Source: Bufo bufo
Taxonomy: Eukaryota > Chordata > Amphibia > Anura > Bufonidae
Assembly (NCBI RefSeq): GCF_905171765.1
Contig: NC_053391.1
Coordinates: 267,706,771-267,770,770, forward strand
Direction of reading: 5' to 3'
Length of the DNA stretch: 64,000 bases
Part shown: in pieces, positions 53,330-64,000 of the stretch
How the letters are laid out: every line of letters begins with the position of its first letter
How positions within the stretch are numbered: the first letter of the stretch is position 1
Made by a program: the position numbers and the translations under genes
The notes under the pieces: model-generated
What the model saw: only the letters and a program-made list of their open reading frames with translations
Databases searched by the model: none
What the model was told of the DNA's origin: nothing

Positions 53330-56310
53330 CTAAGGATGAGACCTATGGAAAGCCCTGATGAGACGAGTGGCCTTAATGTCTGCCACTGTGACCCACATCC
53401 TCTCCTCAGGACCATAACCCTCCCTATGAACAAGGTACTGGAGAGAAACCGCGGATATGCGAGAATCCACAATCCTAGAGACCTGAAATTCAAGATTACC
53501 ATCAATAACAATAGGAGGAGGAGGCAAAGAGGAGGGTACAGTGGGTTGGACATAAGGTTGCAATAGGGACCTGTGAAAAACATTATGGATCTTCCAAGTC
53601 TGAGGAAGATCAAGACGGAAGGCAACGGGATTGATGACGGACAAGATCTTGTAAGGCCAAATAAACTTAGGACCCAACTTCCAGGAAAGAACCTTCAGTT
53701 TGATATTCCTTGTAGACAACCACACCAGATCACCCACATTCAGGTCCGGACCAGGCACATGTCTCTTATCCGCCACACGCTTATATCTCTCACTCATCCT
53801 CTTCAGATTACCTCGAATCTTTTGCCAAATAAATGACAAAGACGAGGAAAATCTCTCCTCATCAGGTAAACCAGAAGACCCCTCTCCAGAGAATGTCCCA
53901 AACTGCGGAATGAAATCCATATGCACCAAAAAATTGTGGACTTATCAGAGAAATTCCTGGCGACGGTTATTTAAAGCAAACTCAGCAAGGGACAAAAAAG
54001 AATACCAATCCTCCTGATTCTCCGCCCACAAAACAGCGCAGATATGTCTCCAGATTCTGATTGACGCGTTTGGTCTGACCATTCGACTGTGGGTGAAAAG
54101 CAGAAGAGAACGACAACCGAACAGAAGGCCTTCCAGAATCTGGAAACAAATTGCGTGCCCCTATCAGAAACGATGTCTGAAGGAATGCCATGCAATTTAA
54201 CAGTGTGATCAACAAACGCTTACGCCAACGTCTTAGTATTGGGTAACCCAGGAAAGGGAATGAAATGTGCCATTTTGATAAAACGGTCCACTACCACCAA
54301 AATCACAGTCTTCCCCGAGGAACGAGGCAGGTCCGTAATGAAGTCCATGGACAGATGCGTCCAAGGACGGGAAGGAATGGGTAACGGGAGGAGAGAACCA
54401 GATGGCCGTGAATGAGGGACCTTGGCATGAGCGCAGGTCTCGCAGGCTGCCACAAAACCCTCAACCGTCTTGCGAAGAGCCGGCCACCAGAATCTCCAAG
54501 CAATGAGATCCACTGTGGCTCTACTCGCCGGGTGCCCAGCAAGGACCCGCATCGTGGTGCTCCTTAAAAACCTTGTGTCGTAAAGCGAGAGGCACAAACA
54601 ACCTCCCAGGAGGACAAAGATCAGAGCCTCTGCCTGGGCCTGCCTGAACCTCTGCCTCCAAATCAGGATAAAGAGCATAGACGACCACCCCTTCAGCCAA
54701 AATGGGACCCGGGTCTTCAAAGTTCCCCCCTCCCGGAAAACAAGGTGACAGGGCATCCACCTTCACATTTTTAACCCCAGGGCGGAACGTGACAACAAAA
54801 TTAAACCTAGAGAAGAACAAAGACCATCTGGCCTGTCTCGTGTTCAGATGCTTGGCCGATTCCAAGTAGGCCAGATTCTTATGGTCGGTAAACACGGTAA
54901 TAGGGTGTCTGGCTCCCTCTAACCAATGGCGCCATTCCTCAAAAGCTAATTTGATGGCCAACAACTCCCTATCTCCCACATCGTAATTTCTCTCTGCAGA
55001 GGAGAGTTTCCCTGAGAAAAAGGCACACGGTCGCCATTTGGCAGGAGAGGGACCTGAGATAAGACCGCACCCACACCCACCTCAGAAGTGTCCACCTCAA
55101 CAATAAAAGGTAGAGAGATATCAGGTTGCACCAAAATGGGAGCGGAAGCAAAACTCTTTTTGATACTAGAAAAGGCTTTAAGCGCATCTACCGACCACGA
55201 GGAAAAATCCACCCCCTTTTTAGTCATATCAGTGAGTGGCCTTAACAACAGAGGAATAATTCAAAATTAACTTTCTGTAATAATTGGCAAAACCCCAAAA
55301 CCGCATCAGCGCCTTCTGATTCTCATGAAGCTCCCAATCAAGCACAGCGCGGACCCTTCTCAGGGTCCATGTGAAAACCAGAAGCAGAGAGAAGAAAACC
55401 AAGAAATTGAATCTCCGAACCACAAACACATATTTTTCCAGTTTAGCGTACAATTTATTCTCCCGCTGAATCAGCAAGACCTGACGTAGGTGGTCTCGAT
55501 GAGTCTTGAAATCAGAGAAAAAATCAAAATGTCATCTAGATACACCAGTACAAATTCCCCATTAAATGATAAAAATGCTGTTTCACAAAATGTTGGAAGA
55601 CGGCCGGAGCATTCATCAAACCAAAGGGCATAACCAAATTCTCGAAATGACCCTCAGGGGTATTAAGGCCGTCTTCCATTCGTCCCCCTTCCCTGACCCT
55701 GACTAGGTTGTATGCCCCTCTTAAATCCAACTTAGAATAAACTTTAGCCCCAACAATCTGGTTAAACAGGTCCGGATCAGAGGAAGCGGATATGGGTCAC
55801 GAATTGTAATATGGTGCAGCTCCCTGAAATCCAGACAAGGTCTTAAAGAACCATATTTTTTCTTAAAAAAAAAAAAGACAGCGGCAACAGGTGGACTTCG
55901 AGGGTCGGATGTGTCCCTTTCTCAGGCTCTCAGAGATATGGTACGCATAGCGACTCTTTCAGGTTGGGAGAGATTGTATAAACGTGATTTTGGCAGCTTG
56001 GCGCCTGGGATGAGATTAATAGAGCAGTCGTACTCCTGGTGAGGGGGCACCTCCTGGACACCACTCTCGGAAAACACATCCGGAATTTCAGAGAGAAAAG
56101 ATGGTACAGTCTTGGTAGAAACCTCTGAAAGAGACGCCGTGAGGCAATTCTCTCTGCAAAACTCACTCCAACCATTTATTTGCCTTGCTTGCCAATCAAT
56201 GGTGGGGTTATGTTTAGTGAGCCAGGGTAGCCCCAAGACTAGAGGAGTAGGTAATCCACTTAGGACGAAACACGACATATCCTCAACATGAGCGTCACCC
56301 ACAGTCAAAC
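53330..56310 (-). pseudogene. Gypsy 2 pol: protease end, RT, RNase H, integrase, chromodomain
   Basis: Order on the minus strand: HVEDMSCFVLSGLPTPLVLG and LGLPWLTKHNPTIDW (protease C-part, about 56270-56150); EYDCSINLIPGAKLPKSRLY (RT start); [12 protein letters not shown] and [17 protein letters not shown] (about 55730-55610; the YLDD region is frameshifted); [18 protein letters not shown] and [15 protein letters not shown] (RNase H-side); VDLIAWRFWWPALRKTVEGF, CETCAHAKV, HLSMDFITDLP (integrase with zinc Cys and first catalytic Asp); [17 protein letters not shown] (catalytic Glu region); FQVSRIVDSRISAVSLQYLV, then EGYGPEERMWV (chromodomain, the targeting module of chromoviruses). At least five frame changes. 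Confidence 0.92.
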
Positions 56311-56322
56311 GGATATTGTGAA

Positions 56323-57200
56323 CTATGCCTTTAACGATCTTTGAGAAAGTGGAGCGGAATCAATAGCAAAAACAGGTATATCCTTTTCCAAAGTGCATAC
56401 CTGGAAACCATGCGTTATTGCAAATTGATTATCAATGAGATTCACAGCTGCTTCACTATCTACAAAAATCTCACAAACAAAGTTCTTGCTGTCTAGCGCC
56501 ACCCTGGCAGGTAGGAGAAAACGGGAACTACAAGTAAACGGCAAACCTTCAATTTCCGCATCAACCTTGCCAATAGTAGCAAATGGAAAGTTTTTAGAGG
56601 GTTTTTTTCTTTTTCTTTTATTACCCTCAGAAAACTCCATGAATCTCTTAGAGGGGCAAACATTAGCCAAATGATTTATACCCCCACAACAGAAACAAAC
56701 TCTCCTCTGAGAGCTGAATCCTCTACTATCAGAGGCAAGCAAACCCCGCTGCATGGCCCTCCTCCTCAGAGGGGATTGAGAGCGCACTGTATAGACAGCC
56801 CACTGTCCTTGGGCTGAATATGACAGGAAGGAGTAGTCTCCTCTCTCTCTCTAAGACGCCTGTCAATACGAACAGCTAGAGAATGGCAGACTCTAACGAG
56901 GGCTGGTCTCTCATGAAAGCAAATGCATCTTTCTATCTTTCCGAAAGACCATGGCAAAATTTACTTCGGAGTGCAGCATCATTCCAACTAGTATCAGCTG
57001 CCCATCTCTGAAATCCAGAACAATATATCTCTGCGGACTGTTTACCCTGGCATAAAAGACGCAATTTAGATTCAGCCAGAGCAATACGATCCGGGTCATC
57101 ATATATCTGCCCCAGGGCTACAAACCTGAAACTGAGACACAGTTTTTTACGGAGATCTGCTACCTCCAGCGAAAGACCTTGCATGCGGTCAATCAAGGCT
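56323..57200 (-). pseudogene. Gypsy 2 gag and protease start
   Basis: MIDRMQGLSLEVADLRKKLC, IALAESKLRLLCQGKQSAEI (gag core), KFCHGLSER, then the CCHC knuckle CFCCGGINHLANVC, a basic KRKRKKPSKNF stretch and the protease site IFVDSEAAVNLID. The DSG of active retropepsins is DSE here, a likely inactivating change. One or more frameshifts at about 56930. Confidence 0.85.
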
Positions 57201-57242
57201 GAAAACCAGATCCATGCTTAAGACGGTTATGGCGGTTTATAA

Positions 57243-57777
57243 TGTCACGGATGATGTTGCAGAAAGCTGGAACTTATAAATTAACATCCGACTGGCTTGA
57301 TCCCAAACTAAGAGCATATGGGTGAGCCCTATAAAACCCCAAAAGCTCTCCCTGACTGCTATGCCCATGCAAGGGTCTATATGGTAGACGATTGCATGCC
57401 ACCGTACCTAATACTTTGTGACACCTGAAAACCCTATAATAGTGAGGGGACGCGACACCGGCTCCCTGCACTTAATACGGACGGAGTCAGGGTCACCTAG
57501 AATCAAGCCAGCAAGGAAACACAAATAAAGAAAAAGACTTATCTGAGGAAACAGCAGCAGCAGCCTCCAGCAGTGAACACCTCATCCAGAAAGTAGTATA
57601 AACCGCAAAGTGAGGCAGTATGGGAGGGAATATAAAGGGAGACAATTAGTCTAATAGGTGACACCTGGGAGAAGGAAAGGAGATGACAAAGTGAAACCAA
57701 AACAAATAACAAAATAACGTCATGCAAGAGGTAGAGAAGAACGTCTGCCAGACCTTCTCACAGAACTGGCGGTGACA
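57243..57777 (-). repeat. Gypsy 2 5' LTR
   Basis: Upstream LTR in the minus-strand sense. It is followed by 'tataaaccgccataaccg' at the expected primer site; no standard TGG-start primer-binding site is seen there. Confidence 0.93.
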
Positions 57778-57782
57778 GGTTA

Positions 57783-58189
57783 TCAGAAAATCTCACCTGG
57801 TCGCCCACCCCAAGCGTCCCGGTAGAGAAAGAAAAGAAACAGAAAAGAAGAGAAAGAAAAGAAAGAGAAGATAAAGAGGGAGGCTGTAAGTAGTTGGGTG
57901 AGTACAAATTGAGCAAATCGTGAAACATTAGCTATGCAGTAGGTAAACAATATTGCAGTAGAGGACACCACGGAGGGTAGAAGGGGGTGTACAGCTGTCT
58001 ATAGCATCGAGGACAACTTAATGCAAATCAACAATACAGAGTAGTGGTGAATTGTCGGCGTCTTTCATGATGGCGGGGGGCCCCGGGCTCAGGCAAGTGG
58101 TGGCAAACTGCTTCTTGTAATTGAACCGAACAGTTCGGTCGCATGATGAATCAAGTTAGCTGAGTCGCATTCCTTGTCTGTTCCTTGTC
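57783..58189 (-). other. L1 inter-ORF region, ORF1 side
   Basis: Purine-rich 'agaaagaaaagaaacagaaa' tract and GC-rich 'gatggcggggggccccgggc'. No gene. Confidence 0.55.
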
Positions 58190-59467
58190 GTTTTGCCATG
58201 ATGGATTTCCTGCGCCTTTCTACATGAGGCCTCTCGTGGGAGTCGTGGCCATGCGGTTAGGTGCACTACTGGCATCCACGTGGGGACCTTTATAGGATCG
58301 ATTTCTAGAACCGACCATGCTTTTTCTAGGTCTTCCGGTGTGTGTATGGCAATCCTTTTCCCATTTTGAAGACAGAGATGCGAACGGGTATAGCCATGAA
58401 TATGGCAGTTTATGCGCCCTCAGGGCCTCCAGGAGAGGCTTCATAATGCGGTGCTTGTTCAAGGTAGATGCAGCGATGTCCTGATATATAGCAATGTCCA
58501 CTCCCGCGTATGAAAGCTGGCCCCTTGCTCTGGCGCAGTTAGAATGTGGGCGGTGTCTACAAAAGAGAGGATACCACATATAACATCTCTTGGTCTTTCT
58601 GTTGGCTTCGGAGCAGGCCTCAGAGCTCTATGTATGCTCTCTATAACAACTTGTAAGGGTCCATTCACACGTCCGTGTGTGTTTTGCGGATCCACAGATC
58701 CGCGGATACGCAAAACACGGACATCGGCGATGTACGTTCCGCATTTTGCGAACCGCACATCGCCGGCACTAATAGAAAATGCCTAATCTTGTCCGCAATT
58801 GCGGACAAGAATAGGACATGTTCTATATTTTTCTATATAGAAATGAATGGGTCCGCAATTCCGTTCCGCAAAATGCGGAACGAAATTGCGGACGTGTGAA
58901 TGGACCCATAGGCCGCTTCTTGGCCCAAGAGGTTAGCGAATATTCGGGTCCCACTTTTCGCAGTGATTCCGCTGCCCAAGTTTCTGGCAGCCATTGGGCT
59001 TCTGCTGCGATTTTCTTGGTCCTCTAACATGATCAGTTCCTTGTTTAACTCTATAGTGTGTGCATCTCCAAGCATTCCTCCAAGCAATCCGAATGTGATA
59101 TAATCCCTTGAGTTGTGGCCTCTAGGGCATCTAACCACTGCCCAATATGTATGAGCTCAGACTTAATGTCCGATAGTTCTGTGAGAACTGGTCTGATTGC
59201 CCTTTCAAGAGCTTGCCCCAGTACCTTGGTTAAAAAAGACTTTGATACGGCGAGCTGTCGCAGGCCTCTGTTTCCTCTCCCTGGATGCTTTCCTCCTCTG
59301 ACTCCTCATCGTCAGCAGCGTACGCTGCCGCCTCTGCCATCTTTGCCCCGGTGCGCTGCGCTTGTGAGTTCCTTTTTTTGAAGAAACTCTGGACGTCTGG
59401 CTGTCTTTTTTGTTTTTTCGGGGTGTCTGGGGGTTCCGACCCCCCTTTCCTTGCTGAATTTGCCCAT
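58190..59467 (-). pseudogene. L1 ORF1 (RNA-binding chaperone)
   Basis: ATG at 59467 (MGKFSKE...). N-terminal basic and acidic region, coiled-coil part with MHTIELNKELIMLEDQENRS near 59065, then a MITE at 58656-58908, then the conserved RRM/CTD block RALRPAPKPTERPRDVICGI and EWTLLYIRTSLHLP, and LEKAWSVLEIDPIKVPTWMP near 58300. Frameshifted at several places. Confidence 0.82.
58656..58908. mobile_element. Palindromic MITE inside L1 ORF1, TA target
   Basis: Inverted ends GGGTCCATTCACACGTCCG with a TA on each side (58654-58655, 58909-58910). Inside are 'ttttgcggatcc' and 'ttgtccgcaattgcggacaa' hairpins. L1 ORF1 reads through when it is removed. Confidence 0.88.
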
Positions 59468-59563
59468 CATGAAACAGGTCACTGCTAATGAAAGTGGTCT
59501 CAGATGCTTGGGTGTGGAGGAGCTGAAGCTTCACACAGCCATCCACCACGGCGCCCCAGTCAG

Positions 59564-59768
59564 CTTTTTAACATTTGTGAGAGTCACTATGACATTATGA
59601 ATATTTAGTCATGCCCTTTGACCTCTTTAATACCCCTGCCGTATTCCAGAAGTTCATCAATTATGTCTTCCAGGACCTTCTTCAGGTCTGTGTTATAGTT
59701 TATTTGGATGATAACCTTGTTCTCTCATCTTACAGCATTCTGGATACATGTCCGCATCCTCCAGCATC
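59564..59768 (+). pseudogene. Gypsy element 1, RT continuation (right part)
   Basis: Continues the RT broken at 48714: [42 protein letters not shown] (YLDD catalytic motif). Ends where the LTR of gypsy 3 starts at 59771. Confidence 0.88.
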
Positions 59769-59770
59769 TG

Positions 59771-60500
59771 TGTCACGGGTAAGGAAGGTAGAGAGGAAGT
59801 GCACCCCCTTAACTGCCACCCTCAACCCTGTCCCTGCCTACTTTCACCACCCGCCCTAGGTGACGGGGCGGAACTGGGCGACGGATCCTGACCTACGTAA
59901 GTGTAGAGCAAGGCAAACAGAGAAGGAGGGAACAGATAGGCAGAAGGCGGTACACAAGACTAAGGCAAACGGATAGACAGGGAGGTAGACAAGACAACAG
60001 TACCCAGTGATGGGAAAGGCAATGGCGGGTCAACTAGCCGAGGTCGGTCCGGGAGGTCACGACAATACAAGGGATGAGGCAGGAGACGAAATCCGAGAAC
60101 GAGCGAGGTCAAATCCGAGAGATAGCATAGGTACCAAGGGAGCGGGCAAGCAAGGTCAGGAAACAAACAAGGTCAATACCAGAAGTCAAGTAGGAAGCAA
60201 TAATAATAGTGCACACAGCCCTAGAGACGAAAATCACAGGCAACCTGTAGCCAGCAGGCTGCCTGTATTTATAGTGGGGAGTGAGGGTCATGTGACGTGG
60301 CCAGCGCCACATGACCGACAGATAGACGAGTCGAGCACCGAGTGATCAGCTCGGCGCTCAAGGCAGACCTAGGAGCAGGGAGCCTCCCAGCTAGCAAAGC
60401 ATCCCTGGGAACGAGGCCAAACACAGATCCTCGCTCCCGAAGCTAAGCAGCAAGTCTGCAGCTGATGGGAGACCGAGTGCGCCTTCGGCGCCCCGTTACA
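59771..60500 (-). repeat. Gypsy 3 3' LTR
   Basis: Minus strand: TGTAACGGGGCGCC at 60500, CCGTGACA at 59771, 730 bp. It is immediately preceded on the minus strand by the polypurine tract 'cgtaaaaggggggtac'. Confidence 0.92.
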
Positions 60501-60516
60501 GTACCCCCCTTTTACG
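60501..60516 (-). promoter_or_regulatory. Polypurine tract of gypsy 3
   Basis: Minus strand 'gtaaaaggggggtac' abutting the LTR start, the usual plus-strand primer position. Confidence 0.85.
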
Positions 60517-60945
60517 AGGGGCCACCGGACCCAAGCATTGTGGACGAGGTTTCTCAGGGTGTTCCCTGTTAACCTGGAAGCATGCATCCTGGACACAGGT
60601 ACCCAGGACCTCTGCTCGGGTCCCAAAACCTTTCCAGTGGACCAGGTATTGAAAGGAGTTTTTAACCTTTCTAACATCCATGATTCTAGAGATGACAAAT
60701 TCTTCCTGACCTTTAACCTCCACAGGTGGGGAGGTTTTTTAGAAGGAACCACTGGCGACACATATTTCTTGAGTAAAGACTTATGAAACACATCATGTAT
60801 ACCAATGTATGTCTCTAAAAGACACCGGGTTAATAACCTCAATAATATTATATGGTCCTATGAAACGCGGAGAGAATTTTCGAGAACAATGTTTCAAAGA
60901 AAGATTCTTAGTCGACAACCATACTTTATCGCCGAGTACGAAATT

Positions 60946-62539
60946 TACAAACCGGATTCCAAAAAAGTTGTGACACTATACAAATCGTGAATAAAAACTG
61001 AATGCAATGATGTGGAGGTGCCAACTTCTAATATTTTATTCAGAATAGAACATAAATCACGGAACAAAAGTTAAACTGAGAAAATGTACCATTTTAAGGG
61101 AAAAATATATCAGAATTTCATGGTGTCAACAAATCCCAAAAAGTTGGGACAAGGCCATTTTCACCACTGTGTGGCATCTCCCCTTCTTCTTACAACACTC
61201 AACAGACGTCTGGGGACCGAGGAGACCAGTTTCTCAAGTTTAGAAAAAGGAATGCTCTCCCCATTCTTGTCTAATACAGGCCTCTAACTGTTCAATCGTC
61301 TTGGGCCTTCTTTGTTGCACCTTCCCTCTTTATGATGCGCCAAATGTCTCTATAGGTGAAAGATCTGGACTGCAGACTGGCCATTTCAGTACCCGGATCC
61401 TTCTCCTACGCAGCCATGATGTTGTGATTGATGCAGAATGTGGTCTGGCATTATCTTGTTGAAAAATGCAGAGTCTTCCCTGAAAGAGATGACGTCTGGA
61501 TGGGAGCATATGTTGTTCTAGAACCTGAATATATTTTTCTGCATTGATGGTGCCTTTCCAGACATGCAAGCTGCCCATGCCACACGCACTCATGCAACCC
61601 CATACCATCAGAGATGCAGGCTTCTGAACTGAGCGTTGATAACAACTTGGGTTGTCCCTTGTCCTCTTTGGTCCGGATGACATGGCGTCCCAGATTTCCA
61701 AAAAGAACTTTGAATCGTGACTCGTCTGACCACAGAACAGTCTTCCATTTTGCCACACTCCATTTTAAATGATCCCTGGCTCAGTGAAAACGCCTGAGCT
61801 TGTGGATCTTGCTTAGAAATGGCTTCTTCTTTGCACTGTAGAGTTTCAGCTGGCAACGGCGGATGGCACGGTGGATTGTGTTCACTGACAATAGTTTCTG
61901 GAAGTATTCCTGAGCCCATTCTGTGATTTCCTTTACAGTAGCATTCCTGTTTGTGGTGCAGTGTCGTTTAAGGGCCCGGAGATCACGGGCATCCAGTATG
62001 GTTTTACGGCCTTGACCCTTACGCACAGAGATTGTTCCAGATTCTCTGAATCTTCGGATGATGTTATGCACAGTTGATGATGATAGATGCAAAGTCTTTG
62101 CAATTTTTCGCTGGGTAACACCTTTCTGATATTGCTCCACTATCTTTCTGCGCAACATTGTGGGAATTGGTGATCCTCTACCCATCTTGGCTTCTGAGAG
62201 ACACTGCCACTCTGAGAAGCTCTTTTTATACCCAATCATGTTGCCAATTGACCTAATTAGTGTTAATTGGTCCTTGCAGCTCTTCATTATGCTCAAATTT
62301 ACTTTTTCCAGCCTCTTATTGCTACTTGTCCCAACTTTTTTGGGATTTGTTGACACCGTGAAATTGGAATCAACGTATTTTTCCTTTTAAAATGATACAT
62401 TTACTCGGATTAAACGTTTGATCTGTCATCTACGTTCTATTACAAATACAATATTGACATTTGCCATCTCCACATCATTGCATTCAGTTTTTATTCACAA
62501 TTTGTTTAGTGTCCCAACTTTTTTGGAATCCGGTTTGTA
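60946..62539 (-). mobile_element. Tc1-type transposon in gypsy 3, TA target
   Basis: Element 60948-62537. Ends CAAACCGGATTCCAAAAAAG and complement, TA on each side. Inner copies of the repeat at 61128-61150 and 62328-62352 ('aaatcccaaaa' variants) give paired repeats at both ends. Confidence 0.92.
61200..62185 (-). pseudogene. Tc1 transposase, one in-frame stop and frameshifts
   Basis: Probable start MGRGSPIPTMLRRKIVEQYQ at 62185. Helix-turn-helix QRKIAKTLHLSSSTVHNIIR, second domain with GRKTILDARD. A TGA at 61781 breaks the frame, then VLWSDESRFKVLFG (first Asp). After a frameshift near 61680: PASLMVWGCMSACGMG, FQQDNARPHSAS (second Asp), SPDLSPIE (Glu). The Asp-Glu gap is 34 residues (DD34E). 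The C-terminus is readable in another frame to about 61200. Confidence 0.9.
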
Positions 62540-64000
62540 CTCCCTTGGAACGTTTCTTATTGGCATGTCTACGCTGAAACCCCTGGGCCTTTTTCAGGTT
62601 CGCTTGAACCTGCACCCAGACTGTGCACAGTCTAGAGGTGAAAGCATCTACCTGTGGGTTGAGTGAGAACGCAGAGGAATTAGAGCTAAAACGAGGATGA
62701 AAACCACTATTGCAAAAAAAAGGAGATACTCCCGTGGACGAATTAACCCGATTGTTGATGGCAAACTCTTCTAACGGGAGATATCTCACCCATAAAAGCT
62801 GATTGTGCGATACATAACACTTCAGGAAAAGTTCCACTGCCTGATTTAACCGTTCCGTCTGCCCATTAGTCTCTGGATGGAAGCAGATGAAAAGGATAAA
62901 GAGATGTTGCATCTTTGACAAAAAGCTCTCCAGAATCCGGAAACAAACTGAACGCCCCTATCAGAGATAATATTTTCAGGGACACAATGCAGGCGCACCA
63001 CATGTTCAATAAACAAGGATGCTAAGGTTTTCGCATCAGGGAGCTTACTTAAAGGGACAAAATGCACCATCTTGCTAAAACGGTCAACCACTACCCAAAC
63101 CACTGACTTCCCCCTCGGAGGGGGGCAGGTCAGAAATAAAATCCATGGAAATGTGTGACCATGGTTTGCAGGGAATGGGTAGTGGTTGTAGTTGACCAGC
63201 GGGATGTGTTCTCGGGGTCTTAGATCTAGCACATGCCTCACAAAGTTAAAGTTAAACAAGTAAAAAATAGAGCCCACCTAGCCTGCCGAGGATTAAGGCG
63301 TTTAGCCGCCTCAAGAAACACTAAATTCTTATGATCAGTGAGGACCCGTAATACAGTGTTTAGCCCCTTCTAAAAAATGCCTCCATTCTTCAAATGCCCA
63401 TTTTATGGCCAGTAACTCGCGGTTTCCAATGTCGTAATTTCTCTCTGAAGAAGAGAACTTGTGAGAGAAGAAGGCACACGGTCTTAAATTTGTGAAGTTG
63501 GAAGACCCCTGGGAAAGAATGGCCCCCACACCATCCTCCGAGGCATCCACCTCCACCACAAAAGGTTCCTCAGGATTAGGCTGAACCAAGACCACTTGAA
63601 AACAATTTTTTAAAGTCTCCCTGACAGGCCTCCAATGACCAGTTGAAAAGATCAGACCCTTTCTTAGTTAAATCAGTAAGGGGCTTAGCGATAACAGAAA
63701 AATTCTTTATGAATTACGATAAAAGTTGGCGAATCCTAAAAAGCGTTGAAGTGCCTTTAAGGAGGATGGTCTTACCCAGTCTTGGATAGCCTGAACCTTA
63801 CTGGGATCCATTTTAAATGAATGTGGAGTAAGAATGTACCCAAGATAGGGAATCTCTTGAACTCCAAACACACATTTCTCCAATTTAACGGACAGATGAT
63901 TCTCCCTGAGGATTCTAAGAACAGATCTGATGTGAGATACATGGGTATTCCAGTCAGGTGAAAAGACAAGAATATCATCAAGATAAACAATCATAACTTT

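Larger units (their letters stand above)
52744..57782 (-). mobile_element. Gypsy element 2, complete, 5-bp TSD GGTTA
   Basis: LTRs at 52749-53282 and 57243-57777 (534 and 535 bp), each TGTCAC...GTGACA on the plus strand. GGTTA lies on both outer sides (52744-52748, 57778-57782). The internal minus-strand region encodes gag and pol with a chromodomain. LTRs differ by scattered substitutions and small indels, so not very recent. Confidence 0.95.
48715..59569 (-). mobile_element. L1 retrotransposon, host of gypsy 2
   Basis: Flanked by AGTCAGCTTTTT (48715-48726; 59558-59569). The poly(A) tail appears as about 18 T at 48722-48740; the 5' end is at 59557. Removing it rejoins the gypsy 1 RT reading (..GAYN to ..MPF). 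Contains ORF1 (58190-59467) and ORF2 (49236-52230), an RT deletion, two MITEs and the complete gypsy 2. Confidence 0.92.
60520..63994 (-). pseudogene. Gypsy 3 pol: RT, RNase H, integrase, chromodomain
   Basis: From the right edge: MIVYLDDILVFSPDWNTHV (RT, YLDD intact), LEKCVFGVQEIPYLGYILT, FLGFANFYRN (63707-63994); [20 protein letters not shown] and [20 protein letters not shown] (RNase H region, 63335-63595); [49 protein letters not shown] (integrase catalytic core, 62540-63277); after the Tc1, VGDKVWLSTKNL-like and FRPLL-like linker, then FVISRIMDVRKVKNSFQYLV (chromodomain, about 60690). Several frameshifts, and the Tc1 sits between integrase core and chromodomain. Confidence 0.9.
59771..64000 (-). 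mobile_element. Gypsy element 3 (runs off the window), with Tc1 insertion
   Basis: 3' LTR 59771-60500, purine tract, then minus-strand pol. The 5' part lies beyond 64000. Confidence 0.93.

Noticed and set aside
53168..53836. Plus-strand open frames opposite gypsy 2 pol
   Set aside because: Antisense shadows of the integrase/chromodomain coding strand.
57225..57242. Standard tRNA primer-binding site for gypsy 2
   Set aside because: Sequence after the 5' LTR does not begin TGG and matches no tRNA end I could recall with confidence.
1..64000. Host protein-coding gene, tRNA or rRNA
   Set aside because: No exon chain, conserved host domain, tRNA cloverleaf or rRNA segment was recognised. Short exons could still be missed by eye.

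Overview
This is a eukaryotic, repeat-dominated window, most likely from an anuran amphibian. Evidence for that is the mixture of CR1-like and L2-like LINEs, L1 and Tx1-type LINEs, chromodomain Ty3/gypsy elements, Penelope-like elements (PLEs) with GIY-YIG endonucleases, several Tc1/mariner families, hAT elements and many palindromic non-autonomous elements built around short sense/antisense blocks of the 'cccattcatttctatggg' kind. No host gene, tRNA or rRNA could be supported. Almost every coding-looking stretch is a transposon gene or a broken piece of one. The single fully open transposon gene is a 338-residue Tc1/mariner transposase (3107-4123) inside an apparently complete element with TA target sites.

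Layout. 1-2.9 kb: palindromic repeat, two CR1-like fragments in opposite orientation, a truncated Tc1. 2.9-4.45 kb: the complete Tc1/mariner element, with D-D-E spacing DD37E and paired (IR/DR-like) terminal repeats. 5.9-16.3 kb: a non-autonomous hAT derivative; a 4.6-kb TTAA-flanked element carrying PLE copy 1; then the related autonomous hAT (BED finger, RNase H-like and dimerisation domains, a few frameshifts). 16.65-16.92 kb: a palindrome made of two head-to-head PLE ends. 18.6-27 kb: a PLE fragment, then a small MITE split by PLE copy 2, whose own gene is split by an 8-bp-TSD hAT-like element holding a large minisatellite. 27-35.3 kb: MITE inside MITE, a solo gypsy LTR, L1, L2 and CR1 pieces, and a GC-rich giant palindrome. 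35.3-43.05 kb: a decayed endogenous retrovirus on the minus strand (gag and env remnants, no pol seen), with a 3.25-kb tandem duplication. 43.05-46.8 kb: a Tx1-type LINE 3' end, a solo LTR and MITEs. 46.9-59.8 kb: a plus-strand gypsy split inside its reverse transcriptase by a 10.8-kb minus-strand L1, which is itself split by a complete 5-kb minus-strand gypsy. 59.77-64 kb: a third gypsy (minus strand, runs off the window) carrying a Tc1 element.

The most interesting signal is a set of hammerhead-ribozyme-like motifs (core CUGANGA ... GAAACGCGU) in the PLE ends. There are seven copies at four loci, and three of the loci are inverted pairs flanking, or directly making up, a PLE insertion. Two PLE insertions are bounded by exact 14- and 15-bp target duplications, so the inverted architecture was present at, or made by, insertion. 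PLE-linked hammerhead variants with a minimal palindromic stem III are established (Cervera and de la Peña; Luense, Weinberg and Breaker). The paired, inverted, partly coding-free arrangement here deserves a closer look.

All coordinates were read by eye. Boundaries given to the base are those supported by a visible target-site duplication; others are approximate.
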